Assembly: GCA_965198285.1 (NCBI GenBank)
Contig: OZ240251.1
Span: 1,240,001 to 1,304,000 of the forward strand
DNA from: UBA11872 sp965198285
GTDB taxonomy: Bacteria; Chloroflexota; UBA11872
Direction of reading: 5' to 3'
Length of the DNA stretch: 64,000 bases
The notes beneath the pieces were generated by a model that worked only from the letters and a program-made list of their open reading frames with translations, made no database searches and was not told the origin of the DNA. This document shows positions 43,654 through 52,532 of this stretch, in pieces. A program made the position numbers and the translations under genes. Within the stretch, counting starts at the first letter, position 1. Each line of letters opens with the position of its first letter.

Positions 43654-45330
43654 ATGTCCGATCCACGCAAGCGCAACAGCGCCGCCATGACCGACGGCCC
43701 GGCCCGCGCGCCGGCCCGCTCCCAGCTCAAGTCCATCGGCTTTTCCGATGAGGACCTGGCCCGGCCCATCGTCGGCGTGGCGCATGAGTGGATCGAAACC
43801 ATGCCCTGCAACTTCAACCACCGGCGCATGGCCCAGCGCGTCAAGGAGGGCATCCGCGCCGCCGGCGGCACCCCCATGGAAGTCAACACCATCTCCGTCA
43901 GCGACGGCGTCTCCATGGGCACCGAAGGCATGCGCGCCTCGCTGGTCAGCCGCGAGGTCATCACCGACTCCATCGAAGTCGCCGCCATCGGCCACTCCTT
44001 TGACGCCCTCGTCGTCATCGTCGGCTGTGACAAGACCATCCCCGCCGGCGCCATGGCCCTCGCTCGCCTCAACATCCCCGGCCTGGCTCTGTACAGCGGC
44101 AGCATCGCGCCGGGCAAGTTTCGCGGCCAGGACATCACCATCCAGGAAGTCTTCGAAGGCGTCGGCGCCCACGCCGCCGGCAAGCTCACCGCCGACGAAC
44201 TGATGGAAATCGAGAACGCCGCCTGCCCCGGCGCCGGCGCCTGCGGCGGCCAGTTCACCGCCAACACCATGGCCACCGCGCTCGACTTCCTGGGCATCAG
44301 CCCGCCCGGTGCCAACGTGGTGCCCGCCATGGACGGCGGCAAGGCCGACACCGCCTTCGAAGCCGGCCGAATGGTCATGGACCTGCTGGAGCGCAACGTC
44401 CGGCCGCGCGACATCATCACCCGCGAGTCCGTCGAGAACGCCATCTCAGCCGTTGCCGCCACCGGCGGCTCCACCAACGCCGTCCTCCACATCATGGCCA
44501 TCGCCCACGAGGCCGGCGTGGACCTTGAACTCGAGGACTTCGACCGCATCGCCTCCCGCGTCCCCATCCTGGCCGACCTCAAGCCTTGGGGAAACTACGT
44601 CGCCACCGACGTATTCCAGGCCGGCGGCCTGTCGCTCGTGGCCCGCGAACTGCTCAAGCTCGGCCTGCTTCACGGCGAGGAACGTTACGTGGACGGCCGC
44701 ACCATGGCCGACGTGGCCACCGCTGCCCAGGAAACCCCCGGCCAGAAAGTCATCTACCCCGGCGAGAAGCCCCTCAAGCCCACCGGCGGCATCCTGATCC
44801 TCCGCGGCAATCTCGCGCCCGACGGTTGCGTCATCAAGGTCTCCGGACAGGCACGCAACACCTTCACCGGCCCGGCCCGCGTCTTCGACGGCGAGGAAGC
44901 CTGCTTCCAGGCCGTCATCGACCAGGACATCGAGGCTGGGTCATTCATCGTCATCCGCAACGAAGGCCCCGCCGGCGGCCCCGGCATGCGCGAGATGCTC
45001 GCCGTCACCGGCGCGTTGCAAGGCGCCGGTATGGGCGATTCAGTGGCTCTCATGACCGACGGCCGCTTCTCCGGCGCCTCGCATGGCTTCATGATCGGCC
45101 ATGTCGCGCCCGAAGCCTTCCGCCGTGGCCCCATCGCCGCCGTCCAGGACGGCGACCCGATAACCTTCGACGTGGCCAATCGCACCCTGAACGTGCACCT
45201 GACCGACGAGCAAATCGAGGAACGCCTGGCCGACTGGCAACCTCCGCCCCCGCGCTACCCCACCGGCGCCATGGCCAAATACGCCGCCCTCGTCTCCTCC
45301 GCCAGCCTGGGAGCCGTCACGACGGCGTAG
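43654..45330 (+). CDS. ilvD: Dihydroxy-acid dehydratase
   Basis: 558 residues. Iron-sulfur dehydratase converting 2,3-dihydroxy-3-methylbutanoate (or the isoleucine homologue) to the 2-keto acid in branched-chain amino acid synthesis. Cluster cysteines are visible in METMPCNFNHR (about 51), VVIVGCDKTIPAG (about 125) and PGAGACGGQFTANTMA (about 195). Other IlvD/Edd blocks are ENAISAVAATGGSTNAVLH, PTGGILILRGNLAPDGCVIK, FDGEEAC, RNEGPAGGPGMREM and DGRFSGASHGFMIGH. Stand-alone; no other ilv gene here. Related sugar-acid dehydratases are a less likely alternative. Confidence 0.94.
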   Translation: MSDPRKRNSAAMTDGPARAPARSQLKSIGFSDEDLARPIVGVAHEWIETMPCNFNHRRMAQRVKEGIRAAGGTPMEVNTISVSDGVSMGTEGMRASLVSREVITDSIEVAAIGHSFDALVVIVGCDKTIPAGAMALARLNIPGLALYSGSIAPGKFRGQDITIQEVFEGVGAHAAGKLTADELMEIENAACPGAGACGGQFTANTMATALDFLGISPPGANVVPAMDGGKADTAFEAGRMVMDLLERNVRPRDIITRESVENAISAVAATGGSTNAVLHIMAIAHEAGVDLELEDFDRIASRVPILADLKPWGNYVATDVFQAGGLSLVARELLKLGLLHGEERYVDGRTMADVATAAQETPGQKVIYPGEKPLKPTGGILILRGNLAPDGCVIKVSGQARNTFTGPARVFDGEEACFQAVIDQDIEAGSFIVIRNEGPAGGPGMREMLAVTGALQGAGMGDSVALMTDGRFSGASHGFMIGHVAPEAFRRGPIAAVQDGDPITFDVANRTLNVHLTDEQIEERLADWQPPPPRYPTGAMAKYAALVSSASLGAVTTA

Positions 45331-45470
45331 CCATGTGCCACATGGCCTAGGCTGCGCGCAGCTTGGGACCCTCAGCGGACGGGTAGAGCCAGACTCGCGC
45401 CTTACCCATAGCCACCCGCCATCGGCTGAAACTGGATCCACAGCAAAAGCCGCGTGCGGCCCGCTTGCGG

Positions 45471-46121
45471 TTACATGAGGGGGTGCATCGTCAGCGCCAG
45501 CGACGTCTCGATGTCCCAGACCGCCTGCGAGACCTCGCGGCCGATCAGGTCCAGCTTGCGCACCTGCTCGATCCGTGCCGACGCGTGCTCAAGCTCCCTT
45601 CGCGACAGCAATTCGCGAAAGATCCCGCAGGCCTCCGCCAGGCACACGATCACGATGTCCCGCGGGTCCGGAATCTCGTCGCTGAACAGCACTTCCATGA
45701 TCCGCAGCTTCACTTCCCGGTCGGCCTTGCCGTCCACCGCCGGGTAGCGCCGCGACTGGAACACCCACAGAAAGCTGTCGTCGCGCACGTGCAGAATGCC
45801 GTGCTCCACCAGCCGCTCCAGCACACGTTCGCGGATCGAGCCGGCCTGTTGGGCGATGTCTTGAATCCAGAATCGGGTGTCGCGCTCCCCGTCCGCCTGC
45901 ACAATCCTGGCCAGCGCCGGGTCCAGCAGATCGTCGCCGACCGGCGTGGGGTCAATCACCGTCAGCCAGTTCGGATCCGTGTCGATCCGGTTCTCCAGCG
46001 CCAGATCCATCAGCACCGCACCCGCCAGCGCGCATTGCACGGACCACTCCGGCACCCGAACGAAATCGCCGCCCTCGTCGTCCAGCAACAGAAGCATGAT
46101 CTCTTCAGGAAATCTCAGCAC
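45471..46121 (-). CDS. GPP34 (GOLPH3-like) domain protein
   Basis: 216 residues, all-helical. Family start LRFPEEIMLLLLDDEGGDF, then CALAGAVLMDLALENRID, and SIRERVLERLVEHGILHV (winged-helix-like hairpin with a WVFQSRRYP turn). The eukaryotic homologue binds phosphatidylinositol-4-phosphate; bacterial members are mostly uncharacterised, often near secondary-metabolite genes. No operon partner: the flanking genes face other ways. Confidence 0.8.
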   Translation of the reverse strand: MLRFPEEIMLLLLDDEGGDFVRVPEWSVQCALAGAVLMDLALENRIDTDPNWLTVIDPTPVGDDLLDPALARIVQADGERDTRFWIQDIAQQAGSIRERVLERLVEHGILHVRDDSFLWVFQSRRYPAVDGKADREVKLRIMEVLFSDEIPDPRDIVIVCLAEACGIFRELLSRRELEHASARIEQVRKLDLIGREVSQAVWDIETSLALTMHPLM

Positions 46122-46268
46122 CGCCCGTGCTCCTTTCCATCCCCATCTGTTCTACCGTCAGGATACCCGCGCCCGCCCCAGGCCGTGTCCGTGGACCTCG
46201 CGGACTTGCCAAGTACAATCGAATTCACGGCAAATGGGCGGTCTCTTGGGCGTGGAATCGAGTCTGCA

Positions 46269-46598
46269 ATGACAGGTAACGACGCCGACCTCTCGCTGGT
46301 TGTAACCCTTCGCTACTGGCGGGAAGACGACTTGTGGATCGGCAAATGTGACGAACTGGGCGTGTCAACCTTCGATCCGTCGCTCGACACGCTGGTCACC
46401 GAACTGCAGGAAATGGCCGAAGACCATGTTGCCTTGCTCCAAGAGACCGGCAGTCTCGATGACTTCCTTGATCGATTCGGAATCAACCCGGAACTCAACG
46501 GCGCCGCATCTAGAACCTGCGAACTCTCAGTCAACTCAACCTCAGATCTTGTCCAATTCCACAAGCTCCACATAGGCCAGCTAACGCACAGCGCCTAG
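46269..46598 (+). CDS. HicB-like antitoxin
   Basis: 109 residues. HicB-type partial RNase-H-like fold: LSLVVTLRYWREDDLWIGKC, then DELGVSTFDPSLDTLVTEL and MAEDHVALLQETGSLDDFL. The C-terminal 35 residues lack the helix-turn-helix or RHH DNA-binding domain usual in HicB. The start is the ATG at 46269; the frame is open further upstream without homology. A HicA-like gene follows after nine bases, giving antitoxin-toxin order. Confidence 0.72.
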   Translation: MTGNDADLSLVVTLRYWREDDLWIGKCDELGVSTFDPSLDTLVTELQEMAEDHVALLQETGSLDDFLDRFGINPELNGAASRTCELSVNSTSDLVQFHKLHIGQLTHSA

Positions 46599-46607
46599 GC
46601 CGCCACG

Positions 46608-46859
46608 TTGAGAATCACGGCCAGGGAACTGGTGCGCCTTTTGCTGCGCGATGGCTGGATCGACGAAGGCCCCTCCCGGCACGGAATCAAGCTCTCGAAA
46701 GTGGACAGTGACCGCAGACGGGTCACGCAGATTCCGACCAAGAAGTACCGCTCAAGATCATCGATACTTCCCCAAGGAAAATTGAACGCAATCCTTAGCG
46801 ATCGACAAACAGGCTTAGGCAGGCAGGGTCTCCAGAGACTTATCGATAGGTTGGGCTGA
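46608..46859 (+). CDS. HicA-like toxin (mRNA interferase fold)
   Basis: 83 residues from a TTG. The double-stranded-RNA-binding-like fold is suggested by ARELVRLLLRDGWIDEG, a beta segment ending in RRVTQIPTK, and LPQGKLNAILSD (the HicA helix). The catalytic GSH of typical HicA is replaced by SRHGIKL: a histidine is retained, one residue out of register. An extra 15-residue tail follows. Pairs with the HicB-like gene upstream. Whether it is an active RNase is uncertain. Confidence 0.65.
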   Translation: MRITARELVRLLLRDGWIDEGPSRHGIKLSKVDSDRRRVTQIPTKKYRSRSSILPQGKLNAILSDRQTGLGRQGLQRLIDRLG

Positions 46860-46879
46860 CGGACTGCCGGCGAAGACTC

Positions 46880-47278
46880 TTAGTGGTCTCCGGAGTACCA
46901 CGTCACCGGCGGCCCACCCTCCAAATAGGTCGTGTGCTCCGCCGTAATCGCCGCCGGAATCGGAAACACCACCATGATCTCCGAGACCCCGTCGCCGGCC
47001 CCAACGAACCCATGCGGCGTATCCGCCGGAAACAGGCACACGTCCCCCGCCTCCGCGTCCGACCACTCGTCCTCGATCCGCACCCGCAGTCGCCCGCTCA
47101 ACACCAAAATCGCCTCATCCACGTCATGCCGGTGCAGCGGCGTCACCCCACCGGGTTCAACCTCGAAGTGCTGCATCGACAGCGAACTCGACCCCTGCGC
47201 CTCCCCAACCACCTCCCGCACCACCTGCCCCGGCCGCCACGCCCCCGCCGCCTGCTCCGCTATCCGCACGATTGGCAT
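46880..47278 (-). CDS. Cupin-domain protein
   Basis: 132 residues, single small beta-barrel. Cupin motif 1 is GGVTPLHRHDVDEAILVLSG (two His and Glu for metal), motif 2 is FPADTPHGFVGAG (third His). Likely binds a divalent metal; substrate unknown. Faces the HicBA pair and is followed upstream by a lipoprotein gene on the same strand. Confidence 0.85.
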   Translation of the reverse strand: MPIVRIAEQAAGAWRPGQVVREVVGEAQGSSSLSMQHFEVEPGGVTPLHRHDVDEAILVLSGRLRVRIEDEWSDAEAGDVCLFPADTPHGFVGAGDGVSEIMVVFPIPAAITAEHTTYLEGGPPVTWYSGDH

Positions 47279-47331
47279 CTTGGACCCCTTTTCAACCGAC
47301 GCGTATTCCGCCGGCTTTCAGTCTGGACAGC

Positions 47332-48279
47332 TCAGCCTCCGGCCAGGGTGATGGTCTGCAGAAACTCCGCAGCGATCGTGACGTCCAACTCGTCCCCGTC
47401 CTCGCTTATCGCGACGATCCGGCGTGAGTAGTCGCCCGGCTCCAGCGGTCCGCCGCTCGTCTCAGAGGCCGAGTCTTCGGGCAGCGGGAGGCCGAAACTC
47501 AGCGACGGCGGGTCGAAATGGAAGATTTCCGTATAAGTCTGGGCGCCGCTGTCCAGGGTCAGCGAGACCCGCGCGATAAGCTTGTTGAATCTGCAGCCGG
47601 CCCGGTTCGCGCTGTCCTTGGCCGTGCGCATCCGGTCGTCCAGCGAGCGCAGCACAATGCGCACGTCGCCTCCGATATCCGTGCTATCACATCCGCCAAT
47701 CAACTCGACCGCGCCAGGGACCTGCAGGCCAAACTCGTAGGAGACCTCGTTGAACCGCCGACCGAGGGGAGCGCTGGGGTCGTTGTATGGCCATTGCCCA
47801 ATGATGCGGATGTGGTAGTCCCCGGGGTCCAGGTCCAGATCGAGCGCGGGATAGTTCGGCCCCAGCCGCAGGAACTCGACCATCAGGTTCCCGTGCCGCG
47901 TGTACACCTGCGCGAACACCCTGTCCGGCCTGGTCTCGGACTCGATCCCGACGGAGATTCGCTTACCCGGCACGGCCTCGGGGTACGCATCCACCCCCGA
48001 CCAGATTGAATATTCCTCGCAGACACGGTTGGACGCGTCCTCAACGTGCCAGCAGTAAGCGTGGGGCGAGCCCCAGATCGACCCGCTCGGATGCACCAGC
48101 CACATGACGGGCACCGGCGGCACCGGCCAGCTGGCTGGCCACACGCGAATGGTTGCCGGCCTGCCGTCATCGCGTCCGGCTGGCTGCGCCCCGCGCTCCG
48201 TGCCGCACCCGATTACCAGCCCGGCCACCACCAGGGCCGCGAAGAACGCCCGCAATGCACCGGTCATGCGAGCAATCAT
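47332..48279 (-). CDS. Putative lipoprotein of unknown function
   Basis: 315 residues. Lipoprotein signal AFFAALVVAGLVIGCGTE, lipobox Cys at about residue 25. The mature part has beta-rich repeats with the pattern 'LDLDPGDYHIRIIG' and 'PLEPGDYSRRIVAIS', typical of immunoglobulin-like or jelly-roll secreted domains, and pairs of Cys (YCWHV, RVCEEY, GGCDST, AGCRFN) that could form disulfides. Two in-frame ATGs (48279, 48267) are possible starts. Not recognised beyond this. Confidence 0.72.
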   Translation of the reverse strand: MIARMTGALRAFFAALVVAGLVIGCGTERGAQPAGRDDGRPATIRVWPASWPVPPVPVMWLVHPSGSIWGSPHAYCWHVEDASNRVCEEYSIWSGVDAYPEAVPGKRISVGIESETRPDRVFAQVYTRHGNLMVEFLRLGPNYPALDLDLDPGDYHIRIIGQWPYNDPSAPLGRRFNEVSYEFGLQVPGAVELIGGCDSTDIGGDVRIVLRSLDDRMRTAKDSANRAGCRFNKLIARVSLTLDSGAQTYTEIFHFDPPSLSFGLPLPEDSASETSGGPLEPGDYSRRIVAISEDGDELDVTIAAEFLQTITLAGG

Positions 48280-48369
48280 ATTCCGCTGGATCAGGGTCGA
48301 GGATGCCCACCCCGCAGTATCATTCCGCCCAAACCCCGCCAGTCCCGAACCAGCCAGAGGAGCGCCCAA

Positions 48370-49536
48370 ATGCCACTGCCCCCACGCATGAAGTTCGGAA
48401 TCTTTCTGGCCCCCTTCCACTGGCTGGGCGAAAATCCCACCCTCGGCCTCGAGCGCGACCTCGAGACCCTCCAGTGGCTCGACCACCTGGGCTACGACGA
48501 AGCCTGGATCGGCGAACACCACAGCGCCGGCTGGGAAACTATCTCCTCGCCCGAACTCTTCATCGCCACCGCCGCCGAGCGCACCCGCCACATCAAGCTC
48601 GGCACCGGCGTCATCAGCCTCCCCTACCACCACCCGCTCATGGTCGCCAACCGCATGATCCAGCTGGACCACATCACCCGCGGTCGCGTCATGCTGGGCG
48701 TCGGTCCTGGCGCCCTGATTTCGGACGCCTACATGCTGGGCATCGAACCCCTCACCCAGCGCCCCCGCATGGACGAAGCCCTCGGCATCATCATGCGGCT
48801 GCTCACCGAAACCGAGCCCATCACCTACCAGGCCGAGTGGTTCACCCTGCAGCGAGCCATGACCCACCTGCGCCCCTACACCCAGCCCCACTTCCCCATC
48901 GCCGTCGCCGCCGCGCAGTCGCCTTCCGGCATGCAGTTGGCCGGCAAGCACGGGGCCGCCGTTCTCTCGCTGGGCATTCGTCCGGGCAGCGCCGAGACCG
49001 TCAAGCTGGACTCCTTCTGGCAAATCGCCCTGGACGTCGCCAAAGAGCACGGCAAGACCATGAACCGCCACGACTGGCGCCTCGTCATGCCCGTCCACAT
49101 CGCCGAGTCCCGCCAGGAAGCCATCGAGCAGGCCCGCGTCGGCGCCGCTCGCTTCCAGCGCGACTACTTCGAAGACACCATGGGCTTCGAGAAGACCTTC
49201 GACGGCCCCGCCGAACAGCTCATCGACTTCATGGTCGACAGCGGCGCCTGGTGCGTCGGCACGCCGGATGATTTGGTGGCCGCCATCCATCGGCTGGACG
49301 AATCCAGCGGCGGCTTCGGCGGCCTGCTCATCATGGCCACCGAGTGGGGCAACCGCCAGCAGGTCCGCCACAGCTACGAACTCATCGCCCGCTACGTCAT
49401 GCCCCAATTCCAGAACTCCCTCACCAGCCTCACCGCCTCCCAGGAATGGGCCGCCCGCGAACGCCACGACCTCATGGCCCTCCGCACCAAATCCCTCGAC
49501 AAAGCCACCAAGGACTACCAAAACAAACCTTCGTAG
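48370..49536 (+). CDS. LLM-class flavin-dependent oxidoreductase (luciferase-like)
   Basis: 388 residues. Bacterial-luciferase TIM barrel: MKFGIFLAPFHWLGEN, then LGYDEAWIGEHHSAGW (the EHH block), RHIKLGTGVISLPYHHPLM, GRVMLGVGPGALISDA and WCVGTPDDLVAAI (the C-terminal flavin/phosphate loop). Uses FMNH2 or F420. The substrate is unknown; limonene-monooxygenase-like relatives share the N terminus. ATG at 48370 with AGAGGAG upstream. Followed by a repeat-rich intergenic region. Confidence 0.9.
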   Translation: MPLPPRMKFGIFLAPFHWLGENPTLGLERDLETLQWLDHLGYDEAWIGEHHSAGWETISSPELFIATAAERTRHIKLGTGVISLPYHHPLMVANRMIQLDHITRGRVMLGVGPGALISDAYMLGIEPLTQRPRMDEALGIIMRLLTETEPITYQAEWFTLQRAMTHLRPYTQPHFPIAVAAAQSPSGMQLAGKHGAAVLSLGIRPGSAETVKLDSFWQIALDVAKEHGKTMNRHDWRLVMPVHIAESRQEAIEQARVGAARFQRDYFEDTMGFEKTFDGPAEQLIDFMVDSGAWCVGTPDDLVAAIHRLDESSGGFGGLLIMATEWGNRQQVRHSYELIARYVMPQFQNSLTSLTASQEWAARERHDLMALRTKSLDKATKDYQNKPS

Positions 49537-50127
49537 GCGCGGGTCCCCGACCCACCCGTCTTCCTCCCCCGCCATCCCGGCGTCCCCGGCCGGGACCCAG
49601 CAGCACCCAACACCCCGGCCGCACCCCAGCCACCCCTGGCAACCCACCCTGACCAAATGCTCGCCATCCCATCCCCCGTTCGTGGTGAGCCGGGCCGCCG
49701 TCCCCGGCGGTCCGTGTCGAACCACACCCCCCGGATGCGGCAGCCACCCCCGTCCCCGTCCCCGTCCCATCGTGCGTAGGGGCCGGTTTCAAACCGGCCT
49801 CTTCCGGGCAACCAACCCCCAACCCACCCCCGTTCGTGGTGAGCCCGGTCGTCGTCGTCGGCGGCGGCCCGTGTCGAACCACCTCTAGATGCGGCACCCG
49901 CGCTCCGCCATCCCGGCGTCCGCGGCCGGGACCCAGCAGCAACCAACCACCCGACCGCACCCAAGCCACCCCTGGCACCCCAACACAGTTGCTCACTTCT
50001 TATTCCCCCGCTTTTCCCCCCACCCCCTCCCCCGCGCCTCCCCCACCGCAACCCAGCACTCTAAACTTGGGTTGGCCGGCACGCTGTAGCATGGTTGACC
50101 GCGTCGCATTGGGCACGGAGGTGTGAG
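49532..50127. repeat. Cluster of palindromic intergenic repeats (three families)
   Basis: Family A, with CCATCCCGGCGTCC...GGGACCCAGCAGC, at 49571-49611 and 49907-49949. Family B, inverted ends GTTCGTGGTGAG / GTGTCGAACCAC, at 49678-49725 and 49832-49882. Family C, palindrome GGCCGGTTTCAAACCGGCC within CGTAGG...CCTCTTCCGG, at 49775-49808, with a degenerate start at 49532-49567. Connecting sequence is also repeated (GCACCCCAGCCACCCCTGGC and ACCAAATGCTC). No gene lies in this interval. Confidence 0.85.
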
Positions 50128-50691
50128 GTGGCTGTCACAGACCTACAAGCAGGACTGATGACCGCTAACGACCTGCTCCGACTCTATGGCCAGGGCGTCC
50201 GTGGCGAACTGATCCGGGGAGTTCTCTGCCAAACCATGCCAACTGGCAACGAACATGGCGTGATCGTCGTCAACGTAGCCTCCGAGCTCAGGAGCTTCAT
50301 CAAGCCCCGAAAGCTCGGCAGGGTTACCGCCTCAGACTCAGGCGTCTGGCTGGAACACGACCCCGACACGGTCCGCGAGCCGGACGTCGCCTACTTCTCG
50401 GCCCAAAAGATTCCGCTGGACGAAAGGGTCACGGGATACGCGGAGGTCGTCCCCGACCTGGTCGTGGAAGTCGCATCCCCCGGCGACACCCGCCGCCAAG
50501 TCAACGACAAGGCCCTCATGTGGCTCAGCTACGGCGTACGCCTGGTTTGGGTCGTGCACCCCGACACCCGCACCGTCGATGCCCATCGCCCCCAGTCCGG
50601 CGCATCAACGCTAACTCAAGACGACACGCTTCAAGGCTTCGATGTCCTCCCCGGCTTCACCTGCAACGTAAGCGACATCTTCGCCGCCTAG
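50128..50691 (+). CDS. Uma2-family putative endonuclease (DUF820)
   Basis: 187 residues from a GTG with GGAGG seven bases upstream. PD-(D/E)XK fold: REPDVAYFSAQK (Asp), VVPDLVVEVASPGDTRRQVN (Glu-Val-x-Ser), NDKALMWLSYGVRLVWVVHP (Lys). This pattern is diagnostic of the Uma2 family, which is expanded in cyanobacteria and Chloroflexota. Cellular role unknown. Flanked on both sides by palindromic repeat clusters. Confidence 0.88.
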   Translation: MAVTDLQAGLMTANDLLRLYGQGVRGELIRGVLCQTMPTGNEHGVIVVNVASELRSFIKPRKLGRVTASDSGVWLEHDPDTVREPDVAYFSAQKIPLDERVTGYAEVVPDLVVEVASPGDTRRQVNDKALMWLSYGVRLVWVVHPDTRTVDAHRPQSGASTLTQDDTLQGFDVLPGFTCNVSDIFAA

Positions 50692-50768
50692 CGCCCCGGC
50701 ACCACCCCCGGGAAACCCCGCCTCCGGGCCGTCCGTTCACCAACCCGCATCCCCAGCACCCGCGCTCC

Positions 50769-51204
50769 GCCATCCCGGCGTCCCCGAAGAGCCTGCCCTG
50801 AGCATGTCGAAGGGGGACCCAGCACCGCCCAACCACCACACCGCACCCAAGCCACCCCTGGCAACCACCCCGACTAAATGCTCCCAACCTCCGTCCCCAA
50901 CCGTTCGTGGTGAGCCTGTCCTGAGCTTGTCGAATTGGCCGGACCGCCGTCCCCGGCGGACCGTGTCGAACCACCCCCACCGCCCCCCATCCGTCCTCCC
51001 CATCTTTCGTAGGGGCCGCGTCTCAGACCGGCCTCTTCCGGGCAGCCAACCCCCAACCCACCCCCCGTTCGTGGTGAGCCGGTCTGGAGTCCGCGGAAGA
51101 CCGTGTCGAACCACAAAGCCCTCAGCAACCAAGCCTCCGAGGCAGTCCCCCGCTTCCGCGTCCTTATCTTTCGTAGGCGTCGGTCTCAGACCGGCCTCTT
51201 CCGG
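50769..51204. repeat. Second cluster of palindromic intergenic repeats
   Basis: Family A, long form with an inserted GCCTGCCCTGAGCATGTCGA, at 50769-50833. Family B at 50903-50974 (also with an internal CCTGTCCTGAGCTTGTCGAA) and 51067-51114. Family C at 51008-51041 and 51172-51204. The order and connecting sequence (CACCCAAGCCACCCCTGGCA, then ACTAAATGCTC) repeat those of the cluster before the Uma2 gene, so the whole composite has been duplicated around it. Confidence 0.85.
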
Positions 51205-51235
51205 TCGTGCGTCGACTCCCGTGTAGCATGACGGC

Positions 51236-51499
51236 ATGGGACGCACGCAGGTCTACCTGGGCGAGGAAGAGTTAGCGCTGCTGGCCGAGGCGGCCCGCGC
51301 CACGGGTGCCTCACGCTCGGCGTTGATTCGTCGGGCCGTGCGGCGCACGTTCGGTCCCCTGTCAAAGGCGGAAAAGCTGCGGGCGCTTGAGGCCAGCGCG
51401 GGCAGTTGGTCGGGCCGCAACTTCACAGGCGCGGAATACGTGGACGCCATCCGCGGCGACCTCAATGAACGTCTCCGTGCGCTTGACATAAAGTGCTGA
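51236..51499 (+). CDS. Ribbon-helix-helix (CopG-type) protein, orphan antitoxin
   Basis: 87 residues. N-terminal RHH: beta strand GRTQVYLGEEELALL followed by two helices (AARATGASRSALIRRAVRR), typical of antitoxin DNA-binding domains. The C-terminal half (SAGSWSGRNFTGAEYVDAIRGD) resembles the toxin-binding tail of VapB-like antitoxins. No toxin reading frame follows; the sequence after the stop is non-coding. Starts 32 bases after a family C repeat. Confidence 0.75.
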   Translation: MGRTQVYLGEEELALLAEAARATGASRSALIRRAVRRTFGPLSKAEKLRALEASAGSWSGRNFTGAEYVDAIRGDLNERLRALDIKC

Positions 51500-51698
51500 C
51501 CATCCTGCAACTGAAATTAAGGCTGGCATCTGGCTTCCCTTGACAAATTAAAAGCACGTGCACGCTGGCCCCGAGAGCATATGTACTAGTTGTTTAAAGC
51601 GCGTTCCTACCGAAAAGCTAAGTTCGCTCTTACTAGCCATTCTGTCTCCTACTCCACTGGCCTGCGGCGACCGTCTATTTTGGCGAAGCTACTTGCTC
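51500..51698. other. AT-richer non-coding segment
   Basis: Base composition falls sharply after about 51510 and stays low to about 53300, in contrast with the flanks. No gene or hairpin seen; it marks the edge of a block that looks acquired. Confidence 0.5.
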
Positions 51699-52340
51699 CT
51701 AGGACTGAGAATCAGTTAATCGCTTCTGCTTTGCAGAATCATATTCTGAGAACAGATTTCTAATATGGTTTCCGATCGTGATATTTTCAGTTGTATGATA
51801 GCTAGTGCCAAGTTGATTTACCACTACACCGGCCACAGCAACAACAATTTTCTCTAGGTAGTCAAGGCGTTCAATCTGACTCTCTAAGTCGATCTGGGCA
51901 ATGGTCTGCCGAGTCTTGTCAAGTCTTCGCTCCGTATGCTGTTGCAGGTCGTCTAGTGAGCCGGTCTCGTCTTTCAAGTATTCCACCTCTCGCAAGAGAC
52001 TCTGAGCTTGATCCTTCGTCAGTAACCCACTTAAGTGTCTTTCAATGATACTAACTCGATCTTTCAGGTTGCGAAGTTGAAGATACACATTCGGATCAAC
52101 CATACGCATTCGGACAAGTCCGATTCGCTTGGATGATGTCTTATAAAACAAATCTGGCTTTTCCTCTACGCGCCTGTGAATCTGCCGCAATAGAGTTGCC
52201 TTGGTCTTGGTGGGGCTCAGCTTGTCCCACAGTCTCTCATTGACGACCTGATCCCTGATTTCAGGTGCACCCAATGGAGCGCCAGCTCGCTCAATGACAA
52301 AATCCATCGCCTGCCAGAGGGTAGTAAAGGTTTGCTGCAT
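51699..52340 (-). CDS. HARE-HTH domain protein with coiled coil and membrane-like segment
   Basis: 213 residues, AT-rich codons. The N-terminal winged-helix domain (about 1-75: LWQAMDFVIERAGAPLGAPE, then TKATLLRQIHRRVEEKP and KRIGLVRM) fits the HARE-HTH family, found with restriction enzymes and chromatin proteins. A long coiled coil follows (about 85-165), then a short hydrophobic stretch (IVVAVAGVVVNQLG, about 165-180) and a polar tail. Divergent from the Panacea pair with which it shares an intergenic region. Function unknown; defence-related by context only. Confidence 0.65.
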   Translation of the reverse strand: MQQTFTTLWQAMDFVIERAGAPLGAPEIRDQVVNERLWDKLSPTKTKATLLRQIHRRVEEKPDLFYKTSSKRIGLVRMRMVDPNVYLQLRNLKDRVSIIERHLSGLLTKDQAQSLLREVEYLKDETGSLDDLQQHTERRLDKTRQTIAQIDLESQIERLDYLEKIVVAVAGVVVNQLGTSYHTTENITIGNHIRNLFSEYDSAKQKRLTDSQS

Positions 52341-52407
52341 CGGTCATTCCCTAGAGACGCGACTGCCCGGCCGAAGTGTAGCAAATATCGCACGGGGTGT
52401 GTGAGCA

Positions 52408-52430
52408 CTTACCCAGGCTTCATGGGTAAG
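52408..52430. promoter_or_regulatory. Inverted repeat in a divergent promoter region
   Basis: 8-bp inverted repeat CTTACCCA / TGGGTAAG around a 7-base spacer, extendable by GCA / GTGC with one bulged G. It lies between the HARE-HTH and Panacea genes, 38 bases upstream of the proposed -35 box of the latter. Candidate operator for autoregulation, or a transcript hairpin. Confidence 0.4.
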
Positions 52431-52467
52431 GTGCGGTTGCGGTCGTACACCTTGCCAGGAGTGTGAC

Positions 52468-52496
52468 TTGAACACCCGACTCGGATGTGATAGAGT
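52468..52496 (+). promoter_or_regulatory. Candidate sigma-70-type promoter of the Panacea pair
   Basis: TTGAAC (-35), 17-base spacer, TAGAGT (-10); four of six matches in each box, with ideal spacing. Transcription would start near 52503, giving a leader of about 30 bases with GGAAGG before the ATG. Confidence 0.45.
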
Positions 52497-52532
52497 TGCA
52501 TGTATTTCATTTAGCCGTGGGAAGGCTCCTTC

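Noticed and set aside
48292..49770. Minus-strand continuation of the lipoprotein frame across the LLM oxidoreductase
   Set aside because: The lipoprotein has its own signal peptide at 48279; the extension is only the complement of a conserved plus-strand enzyme.
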